A stretch of 64,000 bases of DNA from an uncultured Sanguibacteroides sp. (GTDB lineage: Bacteria > Bacteroidota > Bacteroidia > Bacteroidales > Marinifilaceae), in assembly GCF_900543425.1 (NCBI RefSeq), contig NZ_UQRQ01000006.1:112324-176323 (forward strand), read 5' to 3'. Below, piece by piece: positions 46,896-57,399 of this stretch. Below the pieces are notes generated by a model. It ran no database searches, was not told where the DNA came from, and saw nothing but the letters and a program-made list of their open reading frames with translations. Both the position numbers and the translations under genes were made by a program. Positions within the stretch are counted from its first letter, which is position 1; each line of letters begins with the position of its first letter.

Positions 46896-49800
46896 TTAAA
46901 AACTAGCCTTTATTGAGAAACTAAAAGATCTTGCAAAGGGATAACTCAATCCGCGCTCTGCTTTTACGGTACTCCATCTGAAAATTTCGCTACCACCTAT
47001 TTCCAGACGCAACATGCTTAACCGGCAAGCTTTCATCCATCTTAATTCTCTGTCGAAATCGTATCCGAGGGTAACAGAATTCAAGGACAACCAATTATTG
47101 TCTTCGACAAAACGAGAGGAAGGACGGGTCGTTTCTTCCGATTGGTTTGCTATTCCCAAATTAATTTTACGGTATTTTGCGATATCACCGGGTTCTTTCC
47201 AACGCTCTTTTAAAACACGTTTATCCACGTTCGTGGTACGGATGTTTACATTTTCAACTTTGTCTACTAAGGTTTGGTTGTAGATTTGACCTCCCCATTC
47301 ATATGAAAAGGTAACGAATAGACTGAAGTTTTTGTAAGATGCATTCATACCGAACGATCCTTTTGCTTTGGGTTCCTCATTTCCTAAGATAACCTGATCG
47401 TTGGCATTCCATCTATCGGTTAACGTTCCGTCTTTTTTCACTAATATTTCATTACCACTGGCAGGATCGATTCCTAATGAACGAACCCCGAAAATGGACG
47501 TTAATGAGCCTCCCTCCTCGAATTGCCGGAAAGGTTTGGTGTTCGATCCGTCATATCGACTACTATTCGTAAAATGGTCGTTAACCTGGTTGTTGTAATC
47601 TTTTAAACTTTGGGCAATTTCCAATAATTTATCCTCGTTGTGGGCTAAGTTGGCAAACAATGCCAAGAAAAGGTTTCCTTTTGAAATTAAGTTACTTCTC
47701 ATGTTGATTTCGAATCCGGTTTTCCGTAATTTTCCGATATTATCCACATAGGTCGTGAAACCGGTTGAACTGCGAATTGTTACGCTATTGACCAAATCGA
47801 CAGTTTTTTCGTTATAATAGTTGAAATCCACATAAAAAGCCTGTTTCAAAAGACCTAATTCGATACCGAGATTGATCTTATTCGTAGTCTCCCATGTTAA
47901 ATCTTTGTTTCCCAGTGCTTTTAAGGATGCTCCGTATCCGGTTTTATACCACTCTTCCGAAAGAATTTCGTACGTGGTTCTCGCTTGATAAGGGGCAAAA
48001 TTCACTTTACCGGTTTGTCCGTAAGTACCTTTGATTTTTAATTGTTCAATAATGGAATTATTTTTTAGAAAAGCATAGTTGTGGATGTTTATACCGGCTC
48101 CTGTTGACCAGAAGGTGGCATATTTGTTGTCTACTCCAAATTCGGAAGAACCGTCTACGCGAATAGACGCATCGAATAGATAGATGTTGTTGTAGCTGTA
48201 GTTAACTAAGCCTACGAATCCGATTAATCGGGTAGAATTTTCCGAATAAGACGGTTTTTGAACGATCGTTTGAGCGTAGTTCGGAGAACTAAGACTTCCT
48301 GATGGGAAACCTCTATAAAAAGCCGAAGTTCCGGTTGTTTTAGTCGAACGGGCATTTATACCAACTAAAGCGTTGATATTGTGTTTATTGATATTACGGT
48401 TATAAGATGCCTGTAAATTTAAGTTCCAGTTAAAATTTTTTCCGTCATTGGTTCTAAGTTCTCCGGAAGAGGTATTGTATGAGCTAAGTGGTTGAGAATT
48501 TCTTTTCGATAGCGGATCTAAGAATTTTTTTCCGTCACTTACTTCTTTGGTTATACTGAATTCTCCTTTGATTAACATATGATTTGTTGCATACCAATTG
48601 ATACTCAGATTATTGGTAATCTCTTCGGTGGAGGATTTTTCAAAACTCCCCAAGGTCGATTCGTATAGTGGGTTTGGTTTATCTAAAGTTTGCCCCCAAC
48701 CATCCAAATTTTCCAAATAGCGTCCCAATTCGTCTTTGTATACATCGTAAGGTTGTGCTTTCGTGTATTCTGAAAAACTTCCGAAAGGAGACTCTTGGGA
48801 TCTTACAACAGTATAGGAGACCTGATCCTTTACCTGTAAAGTTTTATATCGATAGTCTATGTATAGGGCTACGCCGAATCTGTTTCGGAAAGACTCTTTC
48901 ATAATACCGTCCTGATTATGGTAAGAAACATCCAGTCCGAAACGCAATGCTTCGGAACCTCCTTCTACGAAAAGCGCGTGTTTATGATTAAAGGTTGTTC
49001 TCAAAGGTAATGAAAGCCAATAGGTATCGACACCTTTGGCAACGTTGGCCTGTTTCCTGAGATAAATTTTTTCCAGACTTAATCTGTCATACTCGTCTTC
49101 TGCTTCAAAGATACCGGCACGAACTTCCGTTTCGAGTTTTTCTGCGGCATTTGTCAGGTTGTAATCGGTTAAGTCCGGCATTGTAATTTCACTATCGAAA
49201 CTATAAGAGATATTGATACTTCCGGCTTTCGGGGCAACAGTTGTAATAACCACAACTCCGTTGGCTGCCCGCGAACCATACATGGCCGTTGCTGCGGCAT
49301 CTTTTAGAATGGTGACCGATTCGATCCGACTCGGGTCCATATCGTATAACTTTTGTACGCTGATTTCGAAACCGTCCATGATGAATGTCGGTAAGTTCGG
49401 GTTGTCTTTTAAGGCGGATTTGGAAATATAACCTTGCGCTTGATCGGCTTTTAACTTATCCAACTCTTTTAATCCGATTCCTGAACGACCGCGAATGTAC
49501 ATTTCCGGTAAGGCATTCGGGTCGGATCCCCATTCGTTATTGGTTTGAATGCGAAAAGAGGGATCAAAAACCTGTAATGCTTTGATAACGTTTGTTTTGG
49601 ATACTTTTAACAGTTCTTCTCTATGGATTGTTACGGAAGAGCCGGTAAAACTCTCTTTACGGATATTGGCAATACCGGTAATAACGACTTCCTCGACTTC
49701 TGTTACATCTTCTTTCATTTTAATGATCAGATCTTTATCATCATCTTTTCGATTCTCTTTCAAACGATGCTCTACGGTTTGCATCCCGATAAATGAGAAA

Positions 49801-50336
49801 ACCAGAATAGTACTGTCCAGTTTGGGAATTTCCAATTTGAATTCACCGTTTGTTCCGGTAGCAATTCCGAGTGTTGTTCCCTTGATGATAACAGAAACTC
49901 CGGGTAAAGGCAATCCTTTTTCATCTATGACCTTTCCTTTGATTACACGAGGTTTGTAATCCTCTTTAGCCTTTTGTTGAGGGCGAATGATGATTACTCC
50001 ATTCTGAATTTCATATGACAGTTGGGTATTAGCTAAAATTTTTTGTAAAAACTCTTCGATAGTGGCGTCTTTGATATCAATATCCCGTTTTCCGTATTTT
50101 TGGACTTCTTCGATACGGTACAGAAATTTGTACTCTGTTTCTGTTCGGACGCTTTTAATTAATTCATCGATAGTTGCATTTCGCATTTTTACTGTCAACC
50201 TTCCGAGCTGTGATGAATTTCCGGCTTGCAGCGAAAACGTGGAAATCAGAATAAGCAATAGAATTGCTCGCAGAATAGTTAACGTTTTTTTAAATCTTTG
50301 ATGTAAATCAAAGACATAGATTCGTTTTTTTTCCAT
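46896..50336 (-). CDS. SusC/RagA-family receptor with STN domain (cassette III)
   Basis: A 1146-residue protein. It has an N-terminal signal helix (about 18-38), an STN domain (about 47-115; LTVKMRNATIDELIKSVRTE), a carboxypeptidase-like regulatory domain (about 128-215), a plug (VVITGIANIRKESFTGSSV; DAAATAMYGSRAANG) and a barrel ending FSIKASF. The usual TGYG plug start reads TGIA here. It is strongly similar to the 19463 receptor throughout (IKALQVFDPSFRIQTNNEWG against the same stretch). It should signal to the FecR at 50413 and form a lidded channel with the SusD downstream. Confidence 0.95.
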   Translation of the reverse strand: MEKKRIYVFDLHQRFKKTLTILRAILLLILISTFSLQAGNSSQLGRLTVKMRNATIDELIKSVRTETEYKFLYRIEEVQKYGKRDIDIKDATIEEFLQKILANTQLSYEIQNGVIIIRPQQKAKEDYKPRVIKGKVIDEKGLPLPGVSVIIKGTTLGIATGTNGEFKLEIPKLDSTILVFSFIGMQTVEHRLKENRKDDDKDLIIKMKEDVTEVEEVVITGIANIRKESFTGSSVTIHREELLKVSKTNVIKALQVFDPSFRIQTNNEWGSDPNALPEMYIRGRSGIGLKELDKLKADQAQGYISKSALKDNPNLPTFIMDGFEISVQKLYDMDPSRIESVTILKDAAATAMYGSRAANGVVVITTVAPKAGSINISYSFDSEITMPDLTDYNLTNAAEKLETEVRAGIFEAEDEYDRLSLEKIYLRKQANVAKGVDTYWLSLPLRTTFNHKHALFVEGGSEALRFGLDVSYHNQDGIMKESFRNRFGVALYIDYRYKTLQVKDQVSYTVVRSQESPFGSFSEYTKAQPYDVYKDELGRYLENLDGWGQTLDKPNPLYESTLGSFEKSSTEEITNNLSINWYATNHMLIKGEFSITKEVSDGKKFLDPLSKRNSQPLSSYNTSSGELRTNDGKNFNWNLNLQASYNRNINKHNINALVGINARSTKTTGTSAFYRGFPSGSLSSPNYAQTIVQKPSYSENSTRLIGFVGLVNYSYNNIYLFDASIRVDGSSEFGVDNKYATFWSTGAGINIHNYAFLKNNSIIEQLKIKGTYGQTGKVNFAPYQARTTYEILSEEWYKTGYGASLKALGNKDLTWETTNKINLGIELGLLKQAFYVDFNYYNEKTVDLVNSVTIRSSTGFTTYVDNIGKLRKTGFEINMRSNLISKGNLFLALFANLAHNEDKLLEIAQSLKDYNNQVNDHFTNSSRYDGSNTKPFRQFEEGGSLTSIFGVRSLGIDPASGNEILVKKDGTLTDRWNANDQVILGNEEPKAKGSFGMNASYKNFSLFVTFSYEWGGQIYNQTLVDKVENVNIRTTNVDKRVLKERWKEPGDIAKYRKINLGIANQSEETTRPSSRFVEDNNWLSLNSVTLGYDFDRELRWMKACRLSMLRLEIGGSEIFRWSTVKAERGLSYPFARSFSFSIKASF

Positions 50337-50378
50337 AAATTTGAAAGTTTATTAATAGTCAATTAATAGATAAACAGG

Positions 50379-50409
50379 ATACAGAAGATATTACCACTAT
50401 CTTCTGTAT
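50379..50409 (-). promoter_or_regulatory. Hairpin in the fecR-susC gap (cassette III)
   Basis: ATACAGAAGATA (50379-50390) and TATCTTCTGTAT (50398-50409) form a perfect 12-bp stem with a 7-nt loop, directly after the fecR stop and 43 nt before the susC ATG. No T-run follows in the direction of transcription, which favours processing or attenuation over complete termination. Confidence 0.55.
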
Positions 50410-50412
50410 TTT

Positions 50413-51603
50413 TTATTGATGAGTTTTACTTATAATCACATTTTTCCCATTGATGTTGAAATGAATATTGGTTGCTTTTTCAAGCATTTTTAGTACTTCG
50501 TTAAAATCATCGTATCGTTCCAAATCTCCTGTAAAATGGAAATTCTTAACTGATTCATTCGCATAAAATAGGCGGATATCGTACCATCGGCTCAATTTGT
50601 TCATGATAGATTCAAGAGTTTCATTTTCAAAGATAAATTTGCCTTCTCTCCATGAAGAAATATAATCTGCATTAACTTCTCTGGAATTCAAAGTTCGATT
50701 AGTAGTATGATAAACGGCTTGTTGATTTGGTTTTAATTGAATCGATTGTTGTCCGTTGCTGACTAAAACAGAACCCTCGTTAAGTGTTGTTTCTATGGTG
50801 TTTTCATCAGTGTAGGCTTGTACGTTGAATTTAGTACCGAGAACTTTGACGGTCAGGTTGTTTGTCGTTTTGACAATGAAGGGAGCTGTGGAGTCCTTGG
50901 CAACAGAAAAGAAAGCTTCTCCTTTTAAAGAGACTACCCTTTTATCTTTATCGAATCGGGTCGGGAAAGAAATTTCTGTTTCCGAATTTAGCCAAACCGT
51001 GGTTTTATCCGGCAGAATTAAGGTAAATTCTCCACCACGGGGGATTCTAATCGTATCGATTTTGATAGGAGTCAAAGAATCCGTTGCCTGAAAATAGGTT
51101 ATTTTTTTGCCGTCACTTGTTATTTTGGTTCCGTTTTTAAGTTGGATAGCTTGCTCTTTCTCGTCAATCGATGATAGGGTTATTTTTTGTCCGTAGGAGG
51201 TAATCAACATGGCTTTTGAACTTCCCGGTACAATTTGCGAGAAGGATGTCTCCTCGTTTTTCACTTCCGGAGTTTGGAAAAGGAGCGGAAAACTGATGAG
51301 CAGAGCGATTGTTGCTGCAATACTGCCATAAATGAATAAATTCCTGTTTTTCTTTGTCGGTGCAGATAAACGCTTTTGTGTTTGTTCCCAAGCATGGGTA
51401 ACATTAATTTGTTGAATAAATTGGTTCCTTTCTTTTTGTGTCTCTGCGTTGCAAATTTCTTCGAATAAAAGACGGTTGTTTTCATTCCGGTTTCTCCATC
51501 CGTTTAACTCGGCTTCTTCTTCCGTGGTGATGGTTTTGGCCAGAAATTTAGCTAAAAGTTGTGAGATTCTATATGCTTCGGAGTACTGGGATTTGTTCAT
51601 CAT
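50413..51603 (-). CDS. FecR-family anti-sigma factor (cassette III)
   Basis: A 396-residue protein with a helical cytosolic N-terminus, a membrane helix (LFIYGSIAATIALLISFPLL, near 89-108), a FecR domain (PRGGEFTLILPDKTTVWLNS; GEAFFSVAKDSTAPF) and a C-terminal DUF4974 domain (FIFENETLESIMNKLSRWYD). Its sigma gene is not adjacent but about 6.9 kb upstream (58527-59081), beyond two ABC modules. The sequence just upstream resembles the spacer that follows the sigma gene; see findings. The FecR probably has its own promoter (51642-51649). Confidence 0.93.
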   Translation of the reverse strand: MMNKSQYSEAYRISQLLAKFLAKTITTEEEAELNGWRNRNENNRLLFEEICNAETQKERNQFIQQINVTHAWEQTQKRLSAPTKKNRNLFIYGSIAATIALLISFPLLFQTPEVKNEETSFSQIVPGSSKAMLITSYGQKITLSSIDEKEQAIQLKNGTKITSDGKKITYFQATDSLTPIKIDTIRIPRGGEFTLILPDKTTVWLNSETEISFPTRFDKDKRVVSLKGEAFFSVAKDSTAPFIVKTTNNLTVKVLGTKFNVQAYTDENTIETTLNEGSVLVSNGQQSIQLKPNQQAVYHTTNRTLNSREVNADYISSWREGKFIFENETLESIMNKLSRWYDIRLFYANESVKNFHFTGDLERYDDFNEVLKMLEKATNIHFNINGKNVIISKTHQ

Positions 51604-51641
51604 TTTTGTTTTTATAAAATCTTCTTACTGAAAGAACACAT

Positions 51642-51649
51642 CAAAAATA
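51642..51649 (-). promoter_or_regulatory. Possible -7 box upstream of fecR (cassette III)
   Basis: The minus strand reads TATTTTTG, a full TAnnTTTG match 38 nt before the fecR ATG and downstream of the hairpin at 51700-51736. It lies inside the ATTCATCCTTTT...TGTGTTCT spacer that also occurs at 58400-58460. No clear -33 box. Confidence 0.4.
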
Positions 51650-51699
51650 GAAAAGGATGAATAGGGGTATTTATTTTTTTATAAATAATTGATTTGATG

Positions 51700-51736
51700 A
51701 AGAGACTGTCCGAAATTTTATTTTCGGACAGCTCTT
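51700..51736 (-). terminator. Hairpin ending the ABC module operon
   Basis: 51700-51715 pairs with 51722-51736 (15 bp with one bulged A; core CTGTCCGAAA). On the minus strand it lies 28 nt after the stop of the 51765 permease. The trailing T-run is poor. The core matches the terminator at 12325. Confidence 0.6.
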
Positions 51737-51764
51737 GGTTGTTGATACGAAATGGATTATTGTA

Positions 51765-54065
51765 TTATCTACTTTTCCTAAACCACCACATTCTGAGACT
51801 GATAAATATTAATATACCAGGCAGAAGTCCCATGAATAGTAGTTTTAACCAGATTTCAGAACCTTCTCCCAGGTAAGCATTGTCATCAGAGGGGCGGGGA
51901 CGACTTGTGTCTACCGGAAATTCGCCGTAGCTAAGGTCTCCAAATGAATTTGTAATCAAAGAAAAGTTAGAACTCTTCACTCCCTCTCGGGAAGTGGATA
52001 ATTCTCCGTTTCCGATGCAATCGGCATCTCCCCATACCAGGATGCGTTGTTCTTTTTCTCCCATCTGACGCGTTAATTCGACCATAACCGGAATCGCTCT
52101 TTCCTCTTCTCCGATTTGAGGATTACAAATAGGTTGGTTGTCAATAAAATCTGTCGTTTCTAATTCGTTCCAGGCTCCTTTCTCGTTTGTGGTGACAAGG
52201 GGAGTGACTTTGAATCCTTTTTCTTCTAAAATTTTGATTCCGACGGCACCCGGCATCGTAATTTTGTATTTTCCTCTCCATAGTCTTTGATAACCTTGGG
52301 ATAATTGTGCTGCTTCTTCGGTAATGTTACCAAAAATCAAATCGGCTGTGAAATCTTTGGAGGGTTGAACTATAATACCTGGCATAAACTCCAGTCCGAG
52401 AGAAAAGAGAAGGGGATTCATTATGTGTTGACGATAAGGTTCTCCTGAAATAATCATATTTCCTCCTCTCTCTATGTACTCTTTGATTTTGGCTAATTCT
52501 TCCAATTCTATAACCGTTTTAGGTTCTGCGATGACAAGGATATCAATATCTTCAGGGATATTTTCTTGCTCGCTTAAGTTTAGTGATGTTACGTCGAATC
52601 CTTGATTCGGTAACGCGTATCGGAAAGTGAGATCTCGAACGAAAGCTCCATAATCCCGCTCCCCTGCTCCGTTAATGCTCCGTTCTCCGTGTCCCGTGAG
52701 GAAAGCAACTTTAGGGGGTTTTGTGACGAGACGTTTTAAAGCAGCTGTAAATTCGCTTTCTGTTGGAGTACGTCGTATGTCTTCATAAAATCGTAAGAAT
52801 GATTTCTGACCGTTTTCTCGTTCAATAACCCGAACCAACCGGTATCCTTCTCTTGATAGGTCGATTCGTTGATTGATTTGTTCAGGAGTGAGGAACATAG
52901 CAGTATCCCATTCCATAACTTTACATATTTCTTGAACCCGTTGTTTAGGTGTTAACCCGGGATAACGCTTATCCATATATGGATTATAGCAAGGATGATA
53001 GTAATACACGTATTTGATTTCGGTCTCCGGTTTAAAACGTACGTATTTTTCAAACTCTTGGAAATCATATTTTCTTCGATTGGGCATAGCTCGCCAATAG
53101 TTATCTTCTAAAATATTGACATAAGTTGTGATAGTCAGACCCCCCGTCAGTTTATTCATCACCTCCTGACTATTGGGAGTTAATGTGTTTATTTTGGTTT
53201 CAGTAGTATCGTAGAAACTCATAAACTGAGGTCTGGAAGATACATAACCGAGTAAGAGTGCTATGATAATTACTGAGGTATACCGGGAGATGACAATATA
53301 TGACTTGCGCCGTTTCCGTTCAGAACCTAACTTTAAAATAGAAAGAGTTAAGAATAAGGCTATTACAATAATAAAATAAAGAACATCTTCGCTACAGATC
53401 AGACCGTCTAATAGAGTGGAAGATCGTCCGGAGATCGATAACCAATAAGTAATCTCTCTGACAAATTCCATATCCTGTCCCACATCTTTGATGAAGTTCA
53501 ATACGGTTAGGAGAGCTAATGTACCTATTGCGGCGACTACTTGATAGGAGGTCAAGCAAGACATAAAGAGACCTATTGCTGCATAAGTACACGTGACAAG
53601 AAATACACCCAATAGTCCGGATAGGAGTAGGGGGAGATCGATATTTTTTATGGCAAATGCGGTAAATATGACATATATGAAAAGAATGGCAATTAAGATT
53701 AACGCATAGATGATCATAGACAGGTATTTTCCAAATATGATCTGTTTGTTAGTCACAGGAGAAGAGAAAAGCAATTTGATGGATCCGCTATAAAATTCTC
53801 TACTCATTAATCCCATGGTTAAAAGAGGAATATATAAGTATAAATTATCGAGCATTTCGGAGAATACTCCGTTGTAGTTAGAGAAAAGCCTGGAAGTTAT
53901 ACCTGAAAGATTGTAACCCAATGCTTGATAACGTATTACGTCCGCATAAACATTCGCGTAGGTCATCCCGGCCTGAAAGGTGAAAATGATTAGAATCAGC
54001 CACGCTATCGGAGAGAAAAATAGTGTGCTTAATTCTGTTCTGGTGATTCTGAATAATGTTCTCAT
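51765..54065 (-). CDS. GldF/GldG-type fusion: ABC-2 permease with ABC auxiliary domain, copy 2
   Basis: A 766-residue protein. The N-terminal 250 residues hold about six membrane helices of an ABC-2/GldF-type permease (LFFSPIAWLILIIFTFQAG; LLTMGLMSREFYSGSIKLL). The large extracytoplasmic middle is a GldG-like auxiliary domain (about 290-720; LTPNSQEVMNKLTGGLTITT; VAFLTGHGER; DIDILVIAEPK; RILVWGDADCIGNGE), and a last helix lies at about 735-757. In gliding bacteria GldF and GldG are separate; here they are one chain. It is preceded by its ATPase (54084). The transported substrate is unknown. It is a tandem duplicate of 55079. Confidence 0.88.
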   Translation of the reverse strand: MRTLFRITRTELSTLFFSPIAWLILIIFTFQAGMTYANVYADVIRYQALGYNLSGITSRLFSNYNGVFSEMLDNLYLYIPLLTMGLMSREFYSGSIKLLFSSPVTNKQIIFGKYLSMIIYALILIAILFIYVIFTAFAIKNIDLPLLLSGLLGVFLVTCTYAAIGLFMSCLTSYQVVAAIGTLALLTVLNFIKDVGQDMEFVREITYWLSISGRSSTLLDGLICSEDVLYFIIVIALFLTLSILKLGSERKRRKSYIVISRYTSVIIIALLLGYVSSRPQFMSFYDTTETKINTLTPNSQEVMNKLTGGLTITTYVNILEDNYWRAMPNRRKYDFQEFEKYVRFKPETEIKYVYYYHPCYNPYMDKRYPGLTPKQRVQEICKVMEWDTAMFLTPEQINQRIDLSREGYRLVRVIERENGQKSFLRFYEDIRRTPTESEFTAALKRLVTKPPKVAFLTGHGERSINGAGERDYGAFVRDLTFRYALPNQGFDVTSLNLSEQENIPEDIDILVIAEPKTVIELEELAKIKEYIERGGNMIISGEPYRQHIMNPLLFSLGLEFMPGIIVQPSKDFTADLIFGNITEEAAQLSQGYQRLWRGKYKITMPGAVGIKILEEKGFKVTPLVTTNEKGAWNELETTDFIDNQPICNPQIGEEERAIPVMVELTRQMGEKEQRILVWGDADCIGNGELSTSREGVKSSNFSLITNSFGDLSYGEFPVDTSRPRPSDDNAYLGEGSEIWLKLLFMGLLPGILIFISLRMWWFRKSR

Positions 54066-54083
54066 AATATATCTTTACTATTT

Positions 54084-55016
54084 TTAATTGTGTGTTCTTT
54101 TCCCGGATAATTGGGCGAAAATTTCGTCTAAAGATTCTTTTTCCAGGTGAATTTCACGAAGTTCCCAGCCTTTGGAGATACTTTCTTCTACCATCCTCTC
54201 GGTAATGGTTTTAGGGGCGTTGAATTGAATCCGGTAGGTCGAATTTTCAATCGATTCGACTTGTTTCACGCCTTCTAATGCCTGTAATTCTTCTATTGCG
54301 GGGGGATTATCCAGAGTTACCAGAAAAGCGGTCGGTTCCACGTAATTATCGAAGTCATCCATGCTTCCCGAAAAAACGACTCTTCCTTGTTCGATCATTT
54401 TGATGTTGTCGCAACTGGCTTGTACTTCAGAAAGAATATGAGTAGAGAGCATAACCGTCCGGTCTTCTGCGATCTCTTTGATGAGATTGCGAATTTCTAC
54501 GATTTGGTTAGGATCTAACCCGTTTGTCGGTTCGTCCAAAACGACGAATCTCGGATTATGAACGATAGCCTGTGCTATGCCAACTCGTTGTTGGTATCCT
54601 CCCGATAAATTGCGGATTAATCTTTTACTGAAATGAGTAATACAGCATTTTTCTTTGGCAAAATTTACTGCTTTTTTAATTTCGTTTTTTTCTACCAAAT
54701 GTAGATGAGCGCACAGGGTTAAATATTCGTCTACCGTTAAATCAGGATATAACGGGGGCTTTTGAGGCAAAAAACCAATGTGTCGTTTAGCTTCTACCGG
54801 ATGTTCACGTAAATTGATACCGTTTAAATATACATTTCCTTCGGTTTGGTTTAGTACACCGCATATGATATTCATAGTGGTGGACTTGCCTGCTCCATTG
54901 GAACCTAATAATCCGAGAATGCCTTTTTCTTTGATTTCAAAGTTTATATCACGAATGGCCCATTGGACACTATATCTGTGAGAGAGATGCTCTACTCTTA
55001 CAACTGCTTCTTCCAT
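54084..55016 (-). CDS. ABC transporter ATPase (GldA/CcmA-like), copy 2
   Basis: A 310-residue ATPase with Walker A GSNGAGKST (38-46), signature LSGGYQ (137-142) and Walker B FVVLDE (157-162), followed by an H-loop (STHILSE). The C-terminal 90 residues form the extra domain seen in GldA-type and drug/lipid-exporter ATPases. It pairs with the fusion permease 18 nt downstream. It is a duplicate of 57400: the first 60 residues are almost identical. Confidence 0.92.
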   Translation of the reverse strand: MEEAVVRVEHLSHRYSVQWAIRDINFEIKEKGILGLLGSNGAGKSTTMNIICGVLNQTEGNVYLNGINLREHPVEAKRHIGFLPQKPPLYPDLTVDEYLTLCAHLHLVEKNEIKKAVNFAKEKCCITHFSKRLIRNLSGGYQQRVGIAQAIVHNPRFVVLDEPTNGLDPNQIVEIRNLIKEIAEDRTVMLSTHILSEVQASCDNIKMIEQGRVVFSGSMDDFDNYVEPTAFLVTLDNPPAIEELQALEGVKQVESIENSTYRIQFNAPKTITERMVEESISKGWELREIHLEKESLDEIFAQLSGKRTHN

Positions 55017-55078
55017 GTGTTTTATTGATATATAATAATAGATTATGGTTTACAAACGCAACAATCGATGGATTTGTA

Positions 55079-57379
55079 TTATTTCCCTTTTCTTCTGATC
55101 CAGATCATAATGCTTAATATGAATAAGCAACCCGGTATGATACCCATGGCGGTTGTTTTTATCCATGTTGAAGCCTGAAAGGGCAAGTTTATTTTTTTAT
55201 CCGGTAAATTCGGCCGATCCGTGGTGATAGGATATTCGTCATAAGAGAGCCATTTAAATGTACCTGTTACGAATTGGTGATTGGCGATATAAATTCCGTT
55301 CCGTTGTTTACCTAATTCCCCATTACTGATACAGTCGGCATCACCGACAATCATAATTCTTTGTTCTTTATCACCAAGTTTACGACTTAAAGCAAGAGCG
55401 ACTGTGTTTGTTTGTTCCACTTCTCCAGCTTTACTGTCGAGTGTAAGTATGGCATCTTGGAAATTAGTTGTTTTTAATTCATTCCAGCTTCCTTGTTTCG
55501 GACTCCGGGCAATAGGACAAACATCGAAACCTTTATCTGTCTCGTAGTTTAAGCCGCTGGCCGTCGGGAAAGCAAAAGAGTAACCATGGTTGCGGGTCTG
55601 CCTAAACGATAGAAATTGTTTTGCCGCTTCATCGGTAATTTCTCCGACAATTACAGTGGGCGAGAAATCTTCTTTGTTATCCTGAACAAGAATTCCCGGC
55701 ATGAGTTGAACTCCAAAATCGGCCAAGATAGGGTTCATAAATTCTTGTCGTTGGGGTTCTCCCAGGATAAATAAGTTTCCCCCTTTTGCAATGTAGCGAT
55801 TCAGTCTCTCTTTTTCTTGAGGTTCCAAGGCAGCTTTCATGTCGGCAATAATCAGAATGTCGATATCTTGAGGGACCTCTTCATCTTTTAGTGAAAGGGT
55901 CGTCACGTCGAATCCCTGATTGATCAAAGAGTGCCTGAAATAGACATCAGTTGCAAAACGTTTGTAATAGCGATCGCCGCCACTCGTTATATTACGTTCT
56001 TCGTGTCCTGTTAGGAAGGCCAAACGGGGACCTTTTACCAGAAAACGTTTTAAAGCTGCCGTTATCTCGGTTTCGGAAGGATGCTTTTCCATATCGTCAT
56101 AAACACGTAAAAATGTTTTTTGGCCGTTGTCTCTTTCTATAAGGCGAACGAAACGATTTTGTTCCGGACTTAAATCGATTACTTTTTTTATTTCTTCAGG
56201 CGATAGGAACATATTGAAATTTAATTTGTCTACTTTACAAAGTTTTTCTGCTTTTTCTTTGTCGCTTAGTCCGGGATAACGATTTTCGAGGGATTCATCT
56301 TTGGCATGATCGTAATAATAGACATACTTCATTTTAATCTCCGGCTTAAAACGGATGTATTTTTCGAATTTTTTGATATCGTCTTTTCTGTTTCGCGGTA
56401 GACCGGAATAACGATTCTCCTCCAATAAATTGACAAACGTGGTAATTGTAAGTCCTCCATCGAGTTGCTTTACGATCTCTTGGCTATTCGGAGTCAATGT
56501 GTTACTTTGGGTAGCTGTAACGTCGCAATAGGATTTCAGATGGGGAAGAGTACTTAAATAACCGATAAATAGGGCAGAAATGATGGTTGTGCTGTATTGC
56601 AATATGGTTTTCGGGAGACTTCTTTTTTTCCGTTCGGCTTGCAATTTTATGACGGAGAGAGCGAGGAAGAGGAAGATAACAACAATAAAATAAATGACAT
56701 CTTCACTACAGATCATCCCTTCTAAAAACTCGTAAACTCTTCCGGAAATAGATAGCCAGTAGGTAATGTCCCGGATAAAGTCGATGCCTTGTCCCATCTC
56801 TCCAACATAATTCAAGAAGCCGAGTACGGCAAGTGTACCCATGGCGGCGACAACCTGATAAGAGGTTAAGGTGGACATAAAAAGCCCGATGGCGGAATAG
56901 GCACAGATCAATAAATATAAACCGAATACAGATGTTAGAGTTAAGGGTATATCCATTTGATGGATAGTACAGGCTCCGAATAAGATATAAAGTAACCAAA
57001 TACAGATAAGGATGAAACCATAAGCCATCATGGAGAAGTATTTTCCTAAAATAATCTGTAAATTGGTAATCGGGGAGGCGTAAAGTAGTTTGATGGAACC
57101 GCTGCTAAATTCTTTACTCATTAATCCCATGGTTAAAAGAGGAATATAGAGGTAAAGATTCCGTACCATTTTCGTAAATATACCCACGTAACCCACGTAT
57201 ACTTGATTGGTTACACCGTAAAGAGAATGTCCCAGGGATTGATTCCGTAGCTGGTTTACGAAAACATCAGAAAAGATCATCCCTGTCTGGAAAGCAAAAA
57301 TGATAAGAACCAACCAGGCGACAGGAGAGAAAAATAATTGGCTTAATTCTGATTTTGCAAGTCTATATATTGTATTCAT
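55079..57379 (-). CDS. GldF/GldG-type fusion: ABC-2 permease with ABC auxiliary domain, copy 1
   Basis: The start is set at the internal ATG at 57379 (MNTIYRLAKSEL), which aligns with MRTLFRITRTEL of copy 2; the frame is open to 57391. It gives 766 residues with the same layout: six-helix permease, GldG-like auxiliary domain (LAFLTGHEERNI; DIDILIIADMK; RIMIVGDADCISNGE), terminal helix and the basic tail RRKGK. It is 20 nt after its ATPase and 62 nt before the second ATPase, so all four ABC genes probably form one transcript. Confidence 0.88.
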   Translation of the reverse strand: MNTIYRLAKSELSQLFFSPVAWLVLIIFAFQTGMIFSDVFVNQLRNQSLGHSLYGVTNQVYVGYVGIFTKMVRNLYLYIPLLTMGLMSKEFSSGSIKLLYASPITNLQIILGKYFSMMAYGFILICIWLLYILFGACTIHQMDIPLTLTSVFGLYLLICAYSAIGLFMSTLTSYQVVAAMGTLAVLGFLNYVGEMGQGIDFIRDITYWLSISGRVYEFLEGMICSEDVIYFIVVIFLFLALSVIKLQAERKKRSLPKTILQYSTTIISALFIGYLSTLPHLKSYCDVTATQSNTLTPNSQEIVKQLDGGLTITTFVNLLEENRYSGLPRNRKDDIKKFEKYIRFKPEIKMKYVYYYDHAKDESLENRYPGLSDKEKAEKLCKVDKLNFNMFLSPEEIKKVIDLSPEQNRFVRLIERDNGQKTFLRVYDDMEKHPSETEITAALKRFLVKGPRLAFLTGHEERNITSGGDRYYKRFATDVYFRHSLINQGFDVTTLSLKDEEVPQDIDILIIADMKAALEPQEKERLNRYIAKGGNLFILGEPQRQEFMNPILADFGVQLMPGILVQDNKEDFSPTVIVGEITDEAAKQFLSFRQTRNHGYSFAFPTASGLNYETDKGFDVCPIARSPKQGSWNELKTTNFQDAILTLDSKAGEVEQTNTVALALSRKLGDKEQRIMIVGDADCISNGELGKQRNGIYIANHQFVTGTFKWLSYDEYPITTDRPNLPDKKINLPFQASTWIKTTAMGIIPGCLFILSIMIWIRRKGK

Positions 57380-57399
57380 AAGATATTTCATTTTATATT